From NCBI GenBank assembly GCA_024760545.1, contig CP060501.1, forward strand, positions 4,232,036-4,296,035: 64,000 nt of DNA, written 5' to 3'. The stretch is from Nitrospira sp. Lineage in GTDB: Bacteria; Nitrospirota; Nitrospiria; Nitrospirales; Nitrospiraceae. A model generated the notes under the pieces. That model saw nothing but the letters and a program-made list of their open reading frames with translations, was not told where the DNA came from and ran no database searches. Made by a program: the position numbers and the translations under genes. This document shows, in pieces, positions 7,285 to 14,628 of the stretch. Each line of letters begins with the position of its first letter. Position 1 is the stretch's first letter.

Positions 7285-7567
7285 GCAATCAAAGACGCCA
7301 AAAACGCGAGAGAAGAATATACTTAAAAGTGAAGACACTCCTTCATTCTATGCCAATAACATTGATTTGAGTGTATCTACTTGGGACTTTCGGCTAAAGG
7401 GAGGAGAAATAATACAGGCAAATAAGGATTCCATTACCATCAAAGAGCTATTCACTCTTTACCTTTCTCCTAACCATGCCAAGATGTTGTCTATTCTTCT
7501 TTCTGAAAGGGTGGCAGAGTATGAGAAAAGATTTGGTGAGTTACCGCTTCAACCTAAGGCCGACTAA
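7277..7567 (+). CDS. DUF3467 family protein
   Basis: 96-aa protein with the DUF3467 signature: FYANNIDLSVSTWDFRLKGG, then LYLSPNHAKMLSILLSERVA and YEKRFGELP near the end. Members are small soluble proteins of unknown function found in many bacteria. It overlaps the end of the XRE gene by 8 bases, so it is transcribed with the toxin-antitoxin pair. The Lys-rich N-terminus is variable in the family. Confidence 0.8.
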   Translation: MPKQSKTPKTREKNILKSEDTPSFYANNIDLSVSTWDFRLKGGEIIQANKDSITIKELFTLYLSPNHAKMLSILLSERVAEYEKRFGELPLQPKAD

Positions 7568-7630
7568 GCTTTTTCCATTGTGCAGTCGCTGCTTTCTATT
7601 AAACCGAACCAATGTGGAATTTGATTATTC

Positions 7631-7764
7631 GCCCTTAGAGGGCTTGCGTCATTTAGTAGGATGTGATAGCGCTTAAAAGTATCACATAGAATCCTTACAC
7701 ACCCAGAATACTCGGTGTCAAAAGGCATGTTGAGGAAGCACCATCCTCGGCATGCCTTTTTTTT
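7631..7764 (+). ncRNA. structured leader of alpA ending in an intrinsic terminator, element 1
   Basis: Four consecutive inverted repeats precede alpA: GCCCTtagAGGGC (7631-7643), ATGTGATA/TATCACAT (7661-7668 and 7680-7687), ACACC/GGTGT around 7699-7718, and AAAAGGCATG/CATGCCTTTT (7720-7729 and 7751-7760) followed by T8. The last is a textbook intrinsic terminator only 15 bases before the alpA start codon. It could end a small RNA or attenuate transcription into the replication genes. A clear promoter was not found. Confidence 0.6.
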
Positions 7765-7778
7765 GCCCGGAGGACACA

Positions 7779-8018
7779 ATGAATACAACAAATGAAGCCG
7801 ACCCAACCAACCTCGTAAATCCTGCGGCAATTCTTCGTCCCCAAGATGCTCAACGTCATGTGGCCTTGAGTCGCAGCTCCATCTATGCGCGGCTAGCGGA
7901 GAACGATTTCCCGAAGCCAATCAGACTTGGGCCCAGAGCAATTGGATGGCTCAAATCAGAACTCGACGAATGGCTCGCAAGCCGACCGCGTTCAGAGAGT
8001 AGGACGATGAAGCCATGA
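7779..8018 (+). CDS. AlpA-family transcriptional regulator
   Basis: 79-aa AlpA/MerR-like helix-turn-helix protein: ILRPQDAQRHVALSRSSIYA, then FPKPIRLGPRAIGWLKSELD and EWLASRP. In P4-like satellites and related islands, AlpA proteins activate excision or integrase expression. ATG at 7779 follows CCGGAGG; an upstream in-frame ATG lies inside the terminator hairpin and is rejected. Its stop overlaps the start of the 55-aa gene (ATGA). The homologue at 62970-63188 sits in the same position in element 3 but is clearly diverged. Confidence 0.85.
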   Translation: MNTTNEADPTNLVNPAAILRPQDAQRHVALSRSSIYARLAENDFPKPIRLGPRAIGWLKSELDEWLASRPRSESRTMKP

Positions 8019-8182
8019 CTCAGGACCTTGGCTTTGAGCATGTCGGGAACATACTCTCCGGGGTTCTCAAGGAAATTTCACGGCGTGCCGAATTGCGGCC
8101 TCGCGTCGAGGCCGAACGTCAGCAGTCAGTGAGCGATGAAGAGTTTCTGATGCTTGCCGAGAGGACTGGTGACCGCCTATGA
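8015..8182 (+). CDS. 55-aa conserved protein between alpA and primase
   Basis: 55-aa acidic-helical protein starting MTQDLGFEHVGNILSGVLKE and ending AERTGDRL. It overlaps alpA and the primase-like gene by four bases at each end (ATGA junctions), so translation is coupled. Element 3 has a diverged homologue of exactly the same length at 63185-63352 in the same place, which supports a real gene. Function unknown; a small partner of the replication proteins is possible. Confidence 0.7.
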   Translation: MTQDLGFEHVGNILSGVLKEISRRAELRPRVEAERQQSVSDEEFLMLAERTGDRL

Positions 8183-8685
8183 GTCATCCCACCCTCGACC
8201 AGATCATCACCTCCACACATGCCAAGCAGAACGGGTCGGACCAATGGCTGGGGCATTGCCCCGCCCACGGATCCCGGCAGAACCGTGACCTGAGTATTGC
8301 CCTGCGGGACGACAAGATCCTCCTCAACTGCTTCGCCGCCTGTCAGACCGAAGCGGTCTGTGGTGCGCTCGGCCTTGGCCTCACTGACCTGTTCCTCACA
8401 GCTCGAACCACTCCCAATGCGATGCGCCCTCGAACTCCATCGAAGCCGGTGGATCGTGCACACATTGCTTTTCAATTCGAGCTCGGTGCTCTCGATCGGC
8501 GCATGCGCGCCGAGCGGGTGCTCGAACAGGCTTCTGGACAGAATTGTGAAGTGACCGATAATGAACGGGACACGCTCATGGGGATTGTGGCGCGGGCTTA
8601 TGAAGACCTCGAGCGTGCAGAATGGCTCGAAGGCCTGGCTGACCACTTCCGTGAGTACTCCATCCGTCAAGGAAAGGCGGCATGA
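8179..8685 (+). CDS. CHC2-type zinc-finger primase-like protein
   Basis: 168-aa protein with an N-terminal zinc-binding module like the DnaG/P4 primase CHC2 finger: HCPAHGSRQNRDLSIAL then ILLNCFAAC, with likely ligands Cys27, His30, Cys51 and Cys55. No TOPRIM or catalytic primase domain follows. It probably recognises template DNA for the helicase encoded next, or is the separated finger of a split primase. It overlaps the helicase gene (ATGATGG). The copy at 63349-63855 is nearly identical in DNA. Confidence 0.8.
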   Translation: MSHPTLDQIITSTHAKQNGSDQWLGHCPAHGSRQNRDLSIALRDDKILLNCFAACQTEAVCGALGLGLTDLFLTARTTPNAMRPRTPSKPVDRAHIAFQFELGALDRRMRAERVLEQASGQNCEVTDNERDTLMGIVARAYEDLERAEWLEGLADHFREYSIRQGKAA

Positions 8686-9983
8686 TGGACGTAGCTGAGC
8701 TGGCAACCCTGTCTCGCCAGCACCTCTTGTCTGAATCCTCTGAGGACCTCCTGCTGACCCATACGGAAGTGAGCGGGCTGCATCGGCTGACCTCTCAGTC
8801 CTACCCACTGGAGTTTGTATTCGATCGGCTGGCGGAACGGCATGGCGAAGAGCGGGCCGAACTGACCGTTAACTACCTCGGGCGGCCTCTCATGGAGAGC
8901 ATCAGCGTCACGCTGACCTCTGCCGTGACCCATAAGAAACTTGCAGGCCAGCTTGAGGACCTCGTCAGCTCTGCACCCTGGGATCTGTTGCTCCCGCATG
9001 CCTGTGCGACGGTCTTGAAAAAGCATCGGGCTGGGGAGCCGCTCGTCACGATCTGCAGCCAGACCCCGATTGAGCCGCTCACCTTCAGCATCAACCCGAT
9101 CGTGTTCAAGGGCAAGATCTCCATTCTGTACTCGAATGGTGGGCAGGGAAAATCCACCTTCGCGTTGCTCTTGGCCATGCTCAGCTCGGTTGGTGGGTCC
9201 GTGGCCGGATTCTCGGCTCTGAATGGGAACAGTCTCTTTCTCGACTTCGAGGATGATGTGTCAGTCCATGCCCGTCGCCTCCAAGCCATTCAGATGGGCC
9301 ATCCTGACCTGCTGTCGGCTCGCGTGGCGTATCGGCGGTGCGTGGAACCGCTCCATAAGTTCGCGCCCATGCTCATCCGGCAGATCCAGCAGGACCACAT
9401 CCAGTTCGTCGTCGTGGACTCCATTCTGGCTGCGACAGGGGGCGATTCCAGCGCTGAGGCGACCACCCAGCTCTTTATTGCCTTACGAGCGCTCAATGTC
9501 TCGGTGCTGTTGATCGGGCATACGCCCAAGAACCTTGCAGAAGGACAAGACAGTCCCACGCTCTACGGCAGCGTGTTCAACTCGAATTTCGCCCGGGCGA
9601 CGTGGGAACTGAAGAAGGAGCAAGAGGTGGGCGAGGATCGGCTTATTATCGGGCTCCTCAATCGGAAGTCCAATCTCTCTCGGCTCCATGCGCCTATCGG
9701 CCTTCAGATTAGCCATGAGGACGGCGGGACCCGCATCACGTTTGAGCCCTATGACCTGGCCGACGTGCCGGATATGGCGGCGGAGCTGCCCCTTCCAAAC
9801 CGGATTCGGAATCTTTTGGAGAGCGACGGAACCCCTCGATACGCGAAAGCGATCGCGGATGAACTGGGAGCCTCGTTGCCCAATGTCCGCACGACCCTCT
9901 CCCGGAACGACGGACGAAAATGGGTGCACCTCCAAGGGGAGGGAAAAGAGCTCCTATGGACGGTCCTGAATGCCCGAAATTGA
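8682..9983 (+). CDS. RepA-like AAA/RecA-fold replicative helicase
   Basis: 433-aa ATPase of the RepA/RecA-fold type (AAA_25). Walker A is SNGGQGKST (residues ~151-159) and Walker B is SLFLDFEDD (~184-192). VVVDSILAATGGD and LLIGHTPK follow as helicase motif 3 and 4 equivalents. Such proteins are hexameric replicative helicases of plasmids and integrative elements, or initiators. The C-terminal ~60 residues look like a winged helix (IRNLLESDGTPRYAKAIADE). It directly precedes the iteron-like field at 9984-10149, which suggests origin recognition. A partial second copy begins at 63852. Confidence 0.85.
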   Translation: MMDVAELATLSRQHLLSESSEDLLLTHTEVSGLHRLTSQSYPLEFVFDRLAERHGEERAELTVNYLGRPLMESISVTLTSAVTHKKLAGQLEDLVSSAPWDLLLPHACATVLKKHRAGEPLVTICSQTPIEPLTFSINPIVFKGKISILYSNGGQGKSTFALLLAMLSSVGGSVAGFSALNGNSLFLDFEDDVSVHARRLQAIQMGHPDLLSARVAYRRCVEPLHKFAPMLIRQIQQDHIQFVVVDSILAATGGDSSAEATTQLFIALRALNVSVLLIGHTPKNLAEGQDSPTLYGSVFNSNFARATWELKKEQEVGEDRLIIGLLNRKSNLSRLHAPIGLQISHEDGGTRITFEPYDLADVPDMAAELPLPNRIRNLLESDGTPRYAKAIADELGASLPNVRTTLSRNDGRKWVHLQGEGKELLWTVLNARN

Positions 9984-10149
9984 TGTTCAACAACGATGTT
10001 CAACAAGGGTTGTTGTACAACAACATTTTGACATGTTGAACAAACCACTTAAGTGCTTGTTCTGAAAAGGAAACCATTGTTTAACATGAGTGTTGAAGAT
10101 GCATGTTGTACAACAGTCCCCCTCTCTTTAGAGAGGGGAGTGTTGAACA
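9984..10149. repeat. iteron-like TGTTnAACA repeat field, candidate origin
   Basis: Within 166 bases there are TGTTCAACA (9984-9992, 9997-10005), TGTTGTACAACA (10011-10022, 10104-10115), TGTTGAACA (10034-10042, 10141-10149), TGTTTAACA (10078-10086) and the near-match TGTTGAAGA (10091-10099). A perfect hairpin CCCCTCTCtttaGAGAGGGG lies at 10120-10139. The repeated palindromic half-site TGTTG, directly after a RepA-like gene, fits a replication origin or an autoregulatory operator. Confidence 0.6.
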
Positions 10150-10300
10150 TGTTGTTAAAGAGAAGAGGGAAACCCATGAGGAAGGACCTCACGAAGGTGA
10201 ATCAGGTGGCTCAGGGGAATGCGGCAGCCGATCCGGTTCTGAACTAGAGGAAAAGAGAATGCCGTTTGAAAAAGGAAGAGAAAAGACGGGAGGCAGGCAG

Positions 10301-10606
10301 ATGGGCACCCCCAATCAAGCCACGGTTGAATTTAAGGAGTTCTGGCAGCAGTTTTTTGAATCTGAGGAATATCGCGAGAACTTAAAGACAAGGCTGCTGG
10401 CCGGCAAAGCCGATCACATGGAGCGCTATGCGGCGGAGTTATTGTACGGGCGGCCACGCCAAGAGATCAGCGTAGAGGACAACGCCCTCAGCATCACCAT
10501 CAACAGGGGGCTCGTCGGTGACCGCCCGCAGAACGGCCCTGTGCTGATCGAGGATCAGGCCACACGTGGCATCATAGACGACAGCAGGGCCGATAACGGG
10601 ATGTGA
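10301..10606 (+). CDS. hypothetical protein of the replication module
   Basis: 101-aa protein from MGTPNQATVEFKEFWQQFFE, with a helical first half (YRENLKTRLLAGKADHMERY) and an acidic, probably flexible C-terminus. The ATG at 10301 has GGGAGG eight bases upstream; the open frame extends much further back through the repeat field but is low complexity there. The phrase DHMERYAAELLYGRPRQ is reminiscent of small phage packaging or terminase-adjacent proteins, which is not enough for an assignment. It overlaps the next gene by one base. Confidence 0.6.
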   Translation: MGTPNQATVEFKEFWQQFFESEEYRENLKTRLLAGKADHMERYAAELLYGRPRQEISVEDNALSITINRGLVGDRPQNGPVLIEDQATRGIIDDSRADNGM

Positions 10607-10866
10607 TGAAGCAACCACTGCTCACCAAGCGCCTGTATAGCCTGCCGGAAGCGGCCATGTATCTGGGCCGGTCGACCTGGTCGATACGTCGACTGATCTG
10701 GAATGGCGAGCTCCCCCAGGTTCGTGCCGGGGGCCGAGTCCATGTGGATGTCCGGGACCTGGACGAGTTCATTGACAAGAACAAGGTCTGTGAGGAAGCG
10801 GCTCATTCCGTATGGCGGCAGCTTGACACAGGGAAAGCAGATCTGTTATCTAACCAGATAACATGA
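10606..10866 (+). CDS. excisionase-like helix-turn-helix protein
   Basis: 86-aa DNA-binding protein: LYSLPEAAMYLGRSTWSIRR, then WNGELPQVRAGGRVHVDVRD and LDEFIDKNK. This is the MerR/excisionase (HTH_17) pattern, where a winged helix binds att-site DNA and bends it. It lies three genes before the integrase, the expected place for a recombination directionality factor. The start ATG overlaps the previous stop (ATGTGATGA). Confidence 0.8.
   Translation: MKQPLLTKRLYSLPEAAMYLGRSTWSIRRLIWNGELPQVRAGGRVHVDVRDLDEFIDKNKVCEEAAHSVWRQLDTGKADLLSNQIT
10823..10862 (+). promoter_or_regulatory. promoter with operator abutting the XRE start codon
   Basis: TTGACA (10823-10828), a 17-base spacer and TTATCT (10846-10851) form a good sigma70 promoter. 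A perfect inverted repeat GTTATCTaaccAGATAAC (10845-10862) covers the -10 box and ends at the base before ATG 10863. The transcript would have a leader of about five bases or none. Autorepression by the XRE protein is inferred. Confidence 0.65.
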
Positions 10867-11045
10867 GAATTAGGGCTATCCGTGAAGCAAAAGGACTATC
10901 AATTCGGGCACTCGCCGCGAAGGCCAAGATGGGCTATCCGTTCCTGTGTAACGTCGAGAATGGCAAGGCAGACCCATCACTGAGTACGCTGAGGCGGCTC
11001 GCCAAGGCTTTGAAGGTAAAAGTCGTGGAGCTTATTGACGAGTAG
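10863..11045 (+). CDS. XRE-family repressor
   Basis: 60-aa single-domain Cro/CI-type regulator: MRIRAIREAKGLSIRALAAK, FLCNVENGKADPSLSTLRRL and AKALKVKVVELID. It consists of just the five-helix HTH fold. It lies 11 bases before the integrase gene and directly behind an operator-promoter, so it most likely controls itself and integrase expression. The equivalent gene in element 2 is at 27413-27625. Confidence 0.85.
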   Translation: MRIRAIREAKGLSIRALAAKAKMGYPFLCNVENGKADPSLSTLRRLAKALKVKVVELIDE

Positions 11046-11056
11046 GGAGGACGCTT

Positions 11057-12388
11057 ATGGGCATGCTCTATCGGCGAAAGAAACGCGATCCCATCACGCA
11101 AGCCTTGGTCGAGTTCGGCCCATGGTGGATGAAGTATTACCGGCAAGGACGACCCTTCTACGAAAGCACGGAGACTGAGGATAAGACCGAAGCCCGGCGC
11201 AAGTTGAAGAAACGAGAGGGGGAGGTCGCATTAGGACTGCACTATGGCCCACAGGTCGAGCGTACGAAGTTTGAGGATCTCGTGATCGGGATCCAGCAAG
11301 ACTACACGATGAACGCCCGTAAGACCTTACGGCGCTTGCAAGAGTATGTGGCTCACTTATCCGGTTTCTTCAGCCATATGCGGGCCTCAGCCATCACCAC
11401 AGACAAGATCAAGGCTTACATCACCCAACGCCAGGAAGCGGGCGCGGCGAACGGCACGGTGAACCGAGAGATTGGGATCTTAAAGCGGATGTTTCGCCTG
11501 GCCCATCAACAGACGCCCCCCAAAGTCGCCCGGATTCCCTATATCCCAATGCTGGAGGAGCGCAACATTCGATCGGGCTTTTTTGAGCACGAAGACTTTT
11601 TGGCTCTTCGCGGGGCCTTGCCGGATTATGCCCAGGTGACGGTGACCCTTGCCTATTACAGCGGGATGCGAATGGGGGAAGTGTCCTCGCTACAGTGGAA
11701 TCAGGTCAATTGGTTGGAAGGCAAACTCTACTTGCGAGCTCAGGACACCAAGACCGATACACCACGGGTTCTCTATCTCACTGGTGACTTACTGCGGGTC
11801 CTGACGGCCTGGAAGCAGCGCTGTGATCAGAATTGGCCACAATGCTCGTGGATTTGTCACCGGGGCGGAGTGCGGCTGGAATCGCTTAAGCATTCGTGGA
11901 GGAAGGGTTGTGAAGCGGTAGGGCTCGGAAGAATGACTGAAGTTGAAGGCACAGAGGAAAAGGTATGGGTTGGAAAGATCCCGCATGATTTCCGTCGCAC
12001 TGCCGTTCGAAATATGGTTCGCGCTGGCGTCCCCGAGAAGGTGGCCATGGCGATCAGCGGACACAAAACTCGATCTGTGTTCGATCGGTATAACATCGTA
12101 AACGAAGCGGATCTCGAACGCGCCGCACGTTCTTTGACGGAATATTTTGAACGGGAAAAATCAAAAATGGTTACACTTTCGGTTACACCAGCAAAATGGA
12201 ATGAGCGGGTGAGGGGAGAGGACGAAGCCGAACTGGTTGGAATGTCAGCGGGAAGTGTGGAGCTGGCGAGAGGAATCGAACCTCCAACCTGCGGTTTACA
12301 AATCAGTTACAAGGGGTTGTTCAAGTCTTTGAAGATTTGGGCAATCCCTCCTTCCTTCAATCACAGAGCCAATTTCGTTGTCGTTTGA
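11057..12388 (+). CDS. tyrosine recombinase / integrase of element 1
   Basis: 443-aa phage-type integrase. There is an N-terminal arm-binding segment (~1-60), a SAM-like core-binding domain (~70-150), and a catalytic domain with Arg205 (SGMRMGEV), probable Lys232, His310 and Arg313 (HDFRR), His336 (SGH) and the nucleophile Tyr345 (VFDRY). All catalytic residues are present. The C-terminal tail from about residue 400 is unusual: ELARGIEPPTCGLQ is the translation of the tRNA 3' end at 12258-12302, so the gene reads through its own attachment site. The original protein probably ended earlier. It defines the right end of element 1. Confidence 0.93.
   Translation: MGMLYRRKKRDPITQALVEFGPWWMKYYRQGRPFYESTETEDKTEARRKLKKREGEVALGLHYGPQVERTKFEDLVIGIQQDYTMNARKTLRRLQEYVAHLSGFFSHMRASAITTDKIKAYITQRQEAGAANGTVNREIGILKRMFRLAHQQTPPKVARIPYIPMLEERNIRSGFFEHEDFLALRGALPDYAQVTVTLAYYSGMRMGEVSSLQWNQVNWLEGKLYLRAQDTKTDTPRVLYLTGDLLRVLTAWKQRCDQNWPQCSWICHRGGVRLESLKHSWRKGCEAVGLGRMTEVEGTEEKVWVGKIPHDFRRTAVRNMVRAGVPEKVAMAISGHKTRSVFDRYNIVNEADLERAARSLTEYFEREKSKMVTLSVTPAKWNERVRGEDEAELVGMSAGSVELARGIEPPTCGLQISYKGLFKSLKIWAIPPSFNHRANFVVV
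12258..12302 (-). repeat. attachment site, tRNA-Thr 3' fragment, element 1/2 junction
   Basis: On the minus strand this reads TTTGTAAACCGCAGG, then the T arm with TTCGATT, an acceptor strand and CCA. This is the 3' half of a tRNA with apparent anticodon TGT (Thr). The 5' half does not follow at 12303, so it is an att fragment and not a gene. It matches 28811-28855 with one mismatch in 45 bases and overlaps the end of the integrase gene. Confidence 0.8.
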
Positions 12389-12419
12389 CTTCGTACCCCT
12401 TCATCTCAATTCAGCCCGT

Positions 12420-12636
12420 CTTGTTGCTGGGACTAACACCCTAATAACACCTGTCACCCCGGGATGATCGGCAGACCCCCCACCCCCCTTAGGAATGGGT
12501 CCCATATTGGATTTGCAGCACCTGGACAAAAGGATGACTTGGGATTAATCTGGCCAGAATAAGTGCTGGCTATCGATTAGATTTCTTGCTTTTTGCAGCG
12601 TGGCTGCCTCTGCCTTCAACGAGATATTGTCCCGCC
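12420..12636 (+). repeat. dispersed GGGTCCCATATTGG repeat, copy 1
   Basis: The core at 12497-12533 reads GGGTCCCATATTGGATTTGC then AGCACCTGGACAAAAGG. It is preceded by a less conserved arm with GATGATCGGCAGACC and a C-run. Same-strand copies occur at 14403, 15891, 46682, 51427 and 54150, with a degenerate copy near 18389. The rest of this intergenic stretch is empty. Confidence 0.6.
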
Positions 12637-14046
12637 TTATTTCTGGACACGTCCTGACACTTGAGCAAGCACTGTTTCTATAGTCTCGTAGACACAATTC
12701 GCGACGGCGGTATTGCCTTGTGGCGAATAGTGGCTATCCAGGAACCGGACAGCAGGATCTAACTCTAACAGGCAGGGACTGGGATCAATGTAGGGAATGC
12801 TGGCCTGATCCAACATTCGCTTCCCGAGGGATAGGGGTGTGCTGAGGCTCTGAAGATCTGTCCTACTAGGGAACCACACCACGAGAGGAATCGACCCCGC
12901 TTCTTCGGCCGACCGTATAAACGTCCTCAAAATCTCTATATTGGTCGACAGAATGGCTTCTTCAGAGAAGTTGGCCCCCGGGGCCGACCAAGCGGGAAAC
13001 AGACTCGTGATCAGGCGAACGAGATAAGAAGCATGATACCACCGTTTTTGCCAGTCGCCCGGTCGGTAACCAATGTCATACTTGATAGAGGGAAGTGTCG
13101 AAATCCTTGGGGCGGAAAAGATTTCCTCAGGGGAAAGCGGATTCGGATTGATGTTCTGAATCTCTCCATCTCGCAGAACAAACCGAGATTTTGAGAAAGG
13201 TAGGCCCCAACCACTGGACACAAAGGGATAGACCCACATCGTGCGGGTGAGATCGTAGTCGATGAAGCCGAAGATCACCACTTTCGGCTTCCACTTGACC
13301 ACTTCTGTTTCGTATCGTAGATATGCTTGGCCGAGGCTATATCCCGGAACCCCAAAGTTGAGGACCCTATAGTCGTCACCCAGCATCTGATCTACCTTAT
13401 CTCCCCAGGTCTCTTGAAATATCACCTCATCGCCGAACGCAAAGGAATCCCCTATGATGGCAATATCCGTCTTTCGTTTGAGCTTGACGTACGAAACATC
13501 CTGATCTGCGGCGCGGATCTTTTCTTTGCTTGACCAATAGGGTCCTTCCCCCTTATCGAAACTATACCTATTTACTCCGAGGGTCCATCCCATGTGGTCA
13601 TCATGGACGAAGAACGCACGGTCAGAGCGGCTCTTCTCGACAAAGGGCCGGTAGTCGCGTTTCGTCAGCTCCCAATCCCTCGGCTTCAACACGGTGTTCC
13701 CGACCTTTTCACGACCCAAGTCATGACGCACGACGGCTCGGACGGCGAGCTCACCGAGGACAAGGATAACTACCACTGTGATGAGATGCATCGTGACGAT
13801 CAAACGGAAGGAGCGTGAAGGCGACCGCTTGTGGGTGAGATATCGTCTCAGAACGAGTGTCCCACCTATAAACAAGGTAGCAAGAGCACACCCAAATGCC
13901 AGGCCTGGCCGACTGGAGAGGAAGACGTCGAAAGGCCGTGCACCTTTCATATGCAGGGCGGTCATTACCACCGCCGTCGAAACTTCTAAAACGAAAAGGG
14001 AGGCAAGCAACAGCACATCGCGCCGTGAGACTTCATTGGCAGCCAT
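12637..14046 (-). CDS. membrane-anchored SGNH/GDSL-type hydrolase
   Basis: 469-aa protein. Three hydrophobic segments near residues 10-30, 47-66 and 82-104 anchor it in the inner membrane. The C-terminal domain has the SGNH block I motif IAIIGDSFAFGD (Ser201 as nucleophile), a block III-like FGVPGYSLGQ with Gly, and a late DSHYSPQGN that supplies the block V Asp and His. SGNH enzymes of this layout usually remove or transfer acyl groups on exported glycans or lipids; the substrate is unknown. It is the first gene right of the attachment site in element 2 and is transcribed toward it. Confidence 0.82.
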   Translation of the reverse strand: MAANEVSRRDVLLLASLFVLEVSTAVVMTALHMKGARPFDVFLSSRPGLAFGCALATLFIGGTLVLRRYLTHKRSPSRSFRLIVTMHLITVVVILVLGELAVRAVVRHDLGREKVGNTVLKPRDWELTKRDYRPFVEKSRSDRAFFVHDDHMGWTLGVNRYSFDKGEGPYWSSKEKIRAADQDVSYVKLKRKTDIAIIGDSFAFGDEVIFQETWGDKVDQMLGDDYRVLNFGVPGYSLGQAYLRYETEVVKWKPKVVIFGFIDYDLTRTMWVYPFVSSGWGLPFSKSRFVLRDGEIQNINPNPLSPEEIFSAPRISTLPSIKYDIGYRPGDWQKRWYHASYLVRLITSLFPAWSAPGANFSEEAILSTNIEILRTFIRSAEEAGSIPLVVWFPSRTDLQSLSTPLSLGKRMLDQASIPYIDPSPCLLELDPAVRFLDSHYSPQGNTAVANCVYETIETVLAQVSGRVQK

Positions 14047-14628
14047 TGCAGCCCCTGCCCTGAGTGAGGAAAAGAAATGGGAGAGAGTCGTTTTTGAGCT
14101 GACTTTTGAACATCACATGATCTTGTCGGTGGGTTTCTGTTTCGTCGCTAAGTGAAGTCGTAGAAGCGACATCATAGACTCTAGGGGCTTACCCCAGCCT
14201 TCGCCTACTAGGCAATCCCCTAGGATCAATTATTAACGCCTAAGTTAATTTAGTTTTATTGAAGATACAATTCCATTGGCGGTGAGACATCTGGATCATT
14301 TAGATTTCCTCTGTATCCATTTCCCCCTCTTAGGACAGAAATGGCTCAGACTTTGCTCCCCTATCAAGAGCATGATCGAGCCCCCCACCAGGAAATGTAT
14401 TTGGGACCCATATTGGGTTTGCAGCACCAGGGCAAAAGGAGGCGGTAGGCGAATTGCAGCCTTAACAGAGGCTATTAAAATCCGTCTGGCAAGATCGTCT
14501 TGTCACCTGCGGCTTGATTAATTTGTGGATATCGACCATCCTCTTGTCGATTCAAAAAGAAATTTTGAGTTCAACACAAGAACAGGAGACATTTCCTGGC
14601 CGTTTCGTTCGCGTATCCCCTTCCTGGC
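14047..14628 (+). other. intergenic region with dispersed repeat copy 2
   Basis: The 580 bases hold a GGGACCCATATTGGGTTTGC then AGCACCAGGGCAAAAGG repeat at 14403-14440, preceded by a C-rich arm. An AT-rich stretch near 14220-14280 could hold promoters for the SGNH gene. No gene is recognised. Confidence 0.5.

Noticed and set aside
8119-8808. 229-aa minus-strand frame, also present at 63322-63978
   Set aside because: Its presence in both copies follows from near-identical DNA; it is antisense to the zinc-finger primase-like gene.
9984-10149. A CRISPR array
   Set aside because: The repeats are 9-12 base palindromes at irregular spacing, without unique spacers of constant length.
10053-10247. 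64-aa frame within the repeat field
   Set aside because: The frame consists largely of translated repeats and has no ribosome site.
12258-12302. A possible tRNA gene on the minus strand
   Set aside because: Only the 3' half can be folded; no D arm or 5' acceptor strand is present right of 12302 or of 28855, so these are att fragments.
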